A stretch of 64,000 nucleotides of DNA from Bin5 sp965208965 (GTDB taxonomy: Bacteria > Chloroflexota > Anaerolineae > Caldilineales > Caldilineaceae). The DNA lies in the NCBI GenBank assembly GCA_965208965.1, contig OZ242384.1:5022001-5086000 (forward strand), in the 5' to 3' direction. The notes beneath the pieces were generated by a model that saw only the letters and a program-made list of their open reading frames with translations, ran no database searches and was not told the origin of the DNA. The position numbers and the translations under genes are program-made. Below are positions 62,236-64,000 of the stretch, piece by piece (position 1 is the stretch's first letter; each line of letters starts with the position of its first letter).

Positions 62236-63552
62236 ATGAACCAGCCAACTTCGAGTACGAAGGTAGCAGGCTCGACGATTTCTTCCTGGATCGAGCAGCC
62301 TGACCCACGGCATTTGCTCAGCGAGCAGGATCCTGAAATATACGCGGCGATTGAGTCCGAACGACAGCGGCAGACCAACGGGATCGAGCTGATTGCCAGC
62401 GAAAACTACGTCTTTCCCGAGGTGCTGGCGGCGGCCGGCAGCGTGTTGACCAATAAGTACGCCGAGGGCTATCCCGGACGACGATACTACGGCGGCTGCC
62501 AGTATGTTGACATCGCCGAGAAGATAGGCCTCGAACGTGCGCTGGAGCTGTTTGGCGCAGAACATGCAAATGTGCAGCCCCATTCCGGCGCGCAGGCCAA
62601 CGCTGCCGTCTACATGGCGCTGTTGGAGCCGGGTGACACCGTGCTGGCCATGAAGCTGGACCACGGCGGCCACTTGAGCCATGGATTCCACCTGAATAGC
62701 TCCGGACACTATTACAACTTCGTCCACTACGGCCTCAATCCTGAAACCGAGCAGCTTGACTACGAGATAATCAGGCAAACGGCGTTGGAACAGCGGCCCA
62801 AGCTTCTACTGGTCGGCGCCAGCGCCTACCCGCGCCATTTCGACTTTCATCTCTTGCGCGAAATCGCGGACGAGGTCGGTTGCCTGCTGATGATGGACAT
62901 GGCGCATGTCGCCGGCCTGGTGGCCGCAAAACTGCATCCGGATCCGGTGCCTTTTTGCGATGTCGTAACGACCACCACGCACAAAACTCTGCGCGGTCCT
63001 CGCGGCGGCCTTATACTTTGCCGGACGAAACATGCGAGGGCGATCGACCGGGCAGTCTTTCCCGGAATCCAGGGAGGGCCGCTCATGCACATCATTGCTG
63101 CAAAGGCGGTCGGATTCAAGTTGGCGCAGGGCCAGGAGTTCAGGACGTATCAGCAGCAGATTCTGGACAATGCGCAGGCGCTGAACGACACGCTGCAGGC
63201 ACAAGGACTGCGAAGCGTCTCCGGAGGCACTGACAACCATCTGCTACTGGTCGATCTGAATCCTCTGAACGACGATGAAATCACGGGCAAGCTGGTTGAG
63301 ACGGCCCTCGACAATGCGTCGATCCATTGCAATAAGAACATGATACCGTTCGACAAGCGTAAGGCGATGGTGACAAGCGGCATCCGTCTGGGCACACCCG
63401 CTGCGACAACACGGGGGATGATGCAGGTCGAATTCAAACAGATTGGCCGCTGGATTGCGTCGATCGCGCACGATCCCAAAGATACTGCCTTGCAGGAGTC
63501 GGTGCGCGACGAGGTGCTGGAATTGGTTCAGGCGTTCCCGGTGCCAGCTTAG
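62236..63552 (+). CDS. glyA: Serine hydroxymethyltransferase
   Basis: A 438-aa PLP enzyme that converts serine and tetrahydrofolate to glycine and methylene-THF. QTNGIELIASENYVFPEVLA, NKYAEGYPGRRYYGGCQYVD, QPHSGAQANAAVYMALLEPG, MDMAHVAGLVAAKLHPDPVP, the PLP lysine in VTTTTHKTLRGPRGG and VTSGIRLGTPAATTRGM are all present. A ~25-residue N-terminal extension precedes the family start. GGGAG lies 9 nt before the ATG. Its product feeds TrmFO and other one-carbon steps. Confidence 0.97.
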   Translation: MNQPTSSTKVAGSTISSWIEQPDPRHLLSEQDPEIYAAIESERQRQTNGIELIASENYVFPEVLAAAGSVLTNKYAEGYPGRRYYGGCQYVDIAEKIGLERALELFGAEHANVQPHSGAQANAAVYMALLEPGDTVLAMKLDHGGHLSHGFHLNSSGHYYNFVHYGLNPETEQLDYEIIRQTALEQRPKLLLVGASAYPRHFDFHLLREIADEVGCLLMMDMAHVAGLVAAKLHPDPVPFCDVVTTTTHKTLRGPRGGLILCRTKHARAIDRAVFPGIQGGPLMHIIAAKAVGFKLAQGQEFRTYQQQILDNAQALNDTLQAQGLRSVSGGTDNHLLLVDLNPLNDDEITGKLVETALDNASIHCNKNMIPFDKRKAMVTSGIRLGTPAATTRGMMQVEFKQIGRWIASIAHDPKDTALQESVRDEVLELVQAFPVPA

Positions 63553-63573
63553 TCAGACAGAAGGTTGGTGTTT

Positions 63574-64000
63574 GTGGCGACCAAGGTCAGGACCAGGTTC
63601 ATCTGTAGGGAATGCGGCAGCTCGCAGATGAAATGGATGGGACGATGCCCGGACTGCGGTGAGTGGAATACGCTCGAGGAGAGCCGGGTCCGGGACGACG
63701 CGATCGCTCTTGGCGGCGACCGCGCCGGCTCCCTCCACGCGCCTACGCCTCTCGCGCTGCCGGATATTCCCAGTGAGCCTTCGCGGCGCATTAAACTCGA
63801 TAACTCTGAACTGAATCGCGTTCTGGGCGGCGGCATCGTGCCCGGCGCAGGTATTCTGGTGGGCGGCGATCCAGGCATCGGCAAGAGTACCCTGCTCATG
63901 CAAACGGCTGCTGATGTGGCGCGCAAGGTCGGCCAGGTGCTGTATATCAGCGCCGAGGAGAGCGCATACCAGATCGGAGAACGCGCCTCGCGACTGGGCC
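63574..64000 (+). CDS. radA: DNA repair protein RadA (5' part, runs off the window)
   Basis: The first 142 codons of RadA/Sms, a DnaB-like helicase that helps branch migration in recombination. The zinc finger (FICRECGSSQMKWMGRCPDC) is followed by a linker, RIKLDNSELNRVLGGGIVPG, Walker A GGDPGIGKSTLL and QVLYISAEESAYQI. GTG at 63574 is the likely start (AAGG 9 nt upstream); in-frame TTG and GTG at 63565 and 63568 are alternatives. The gene begins 21 nt after glyA. Confidence 0.93.
   Translation, partial: MATKVRTRFICRECGSSQMKWMGRCPDCGEWNTLEESRVRDDAIALGGDRAGSLHAPTPLALPDIPSEPSRRIKLDNSELNRVLGGGIVPGAGILVGGDPGIGKSTLLMQTAADVARKVGQVLYISAEESAYQIGERASRLG

Overview
The window looks like chromosomal DNA of an aerobic member of the Chloroflexota, most like the Caldilineales/Anaerolineae side. 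This is inferred from gene content: a mevalonate kinase, split methylmalonyl-CoA mutase, YfhO-type membrane proteins, FRG and 34-residue TPR proteins, a SufR-SUF cluster, and Sco and CtaG for cytochrome oxidase assembly. No rRNA or tRNA gene was seen, so the placement is tentative. Most of the window is ordinary core genome in short co-directional blocks.

Layout. 1-3.5 kb (-): mevalonate kinase, glycerophosphodiester phosphodiesterase, a small unknown protein, and a histone-deacetylase-fold hydrolase. 3.6-10.6 kb (-): a large unknown protein, then a BMP-type nucleoside ABC importer (lipoprotein, stem-loop, two permeases, double ATPase). 10.9-12.4 kb: rsfS with a probable CTG start, and an NDP-kinase-like protein with a large insertion. 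12.6-17.1 kb (-): a methylmalonyl-CoA block (mutase large subunit, thioesterase, epimerase, TPR protein) split by an IS5-family element whose end supplies the current epimerase ATG. 17.2-19.9 kb (-): recR, ybaB/ebfC, dnaX. 20-26.2 kb (+): an accessory stretch with an unknown 532-aa protein, a decayed FRG-TPR gene, and a membrane/TPR pair closed by a clear terminator.

26.2-33.0 kb (-): a SUF iron-sulfur operon, sufR-sufC-sufB-sufD-rhodanese-sufU-Rieske-sufT. A strong promoter lies upstream of it, and its -35 box sits inside a perfect 18-bp-arm palindrome. 34-40.9 kb (+): yceD-rpmF-fabD-fabG-nusB-tatA/B-tatC, a small protein, a nucleotidyltransferase and a PAP2 phosphatase. 40.9-50.3 kb: a lipoprotein metallopeptidase, CtaG, a zinc-ribbon micro-ORF with an alkyltransferase-like protein, and a 1528-aa YfhO-flippase fusion abutting a dolichol-phosphate-mannose-synthase-type glycosyltransferase. 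50.6-61.5 kb: an SH3 lipoprotein, trmFO, pyrimidine-nucleoside phosphorylase, a GT4 glycosyltransferase, a substrate-binding-like lipoprotein, mltG, an Amt-family protein lacking both pore histidines, thpR and Sco1. 62.2-64 kb (+): glyA and the start of radA.

The most unusual signals are a short dispersed repeat found six times, only in intergenic DNA; the SufR promoter/operator and the rhodanese occupying a sufS-like slot; the Amt paralogue without twin histidines; the NDPK-like enzyme; the YfhO-flippase fusion; and the interrupted FRG-TPR gene. I did not find a convincing, wholly new multi-gene system.
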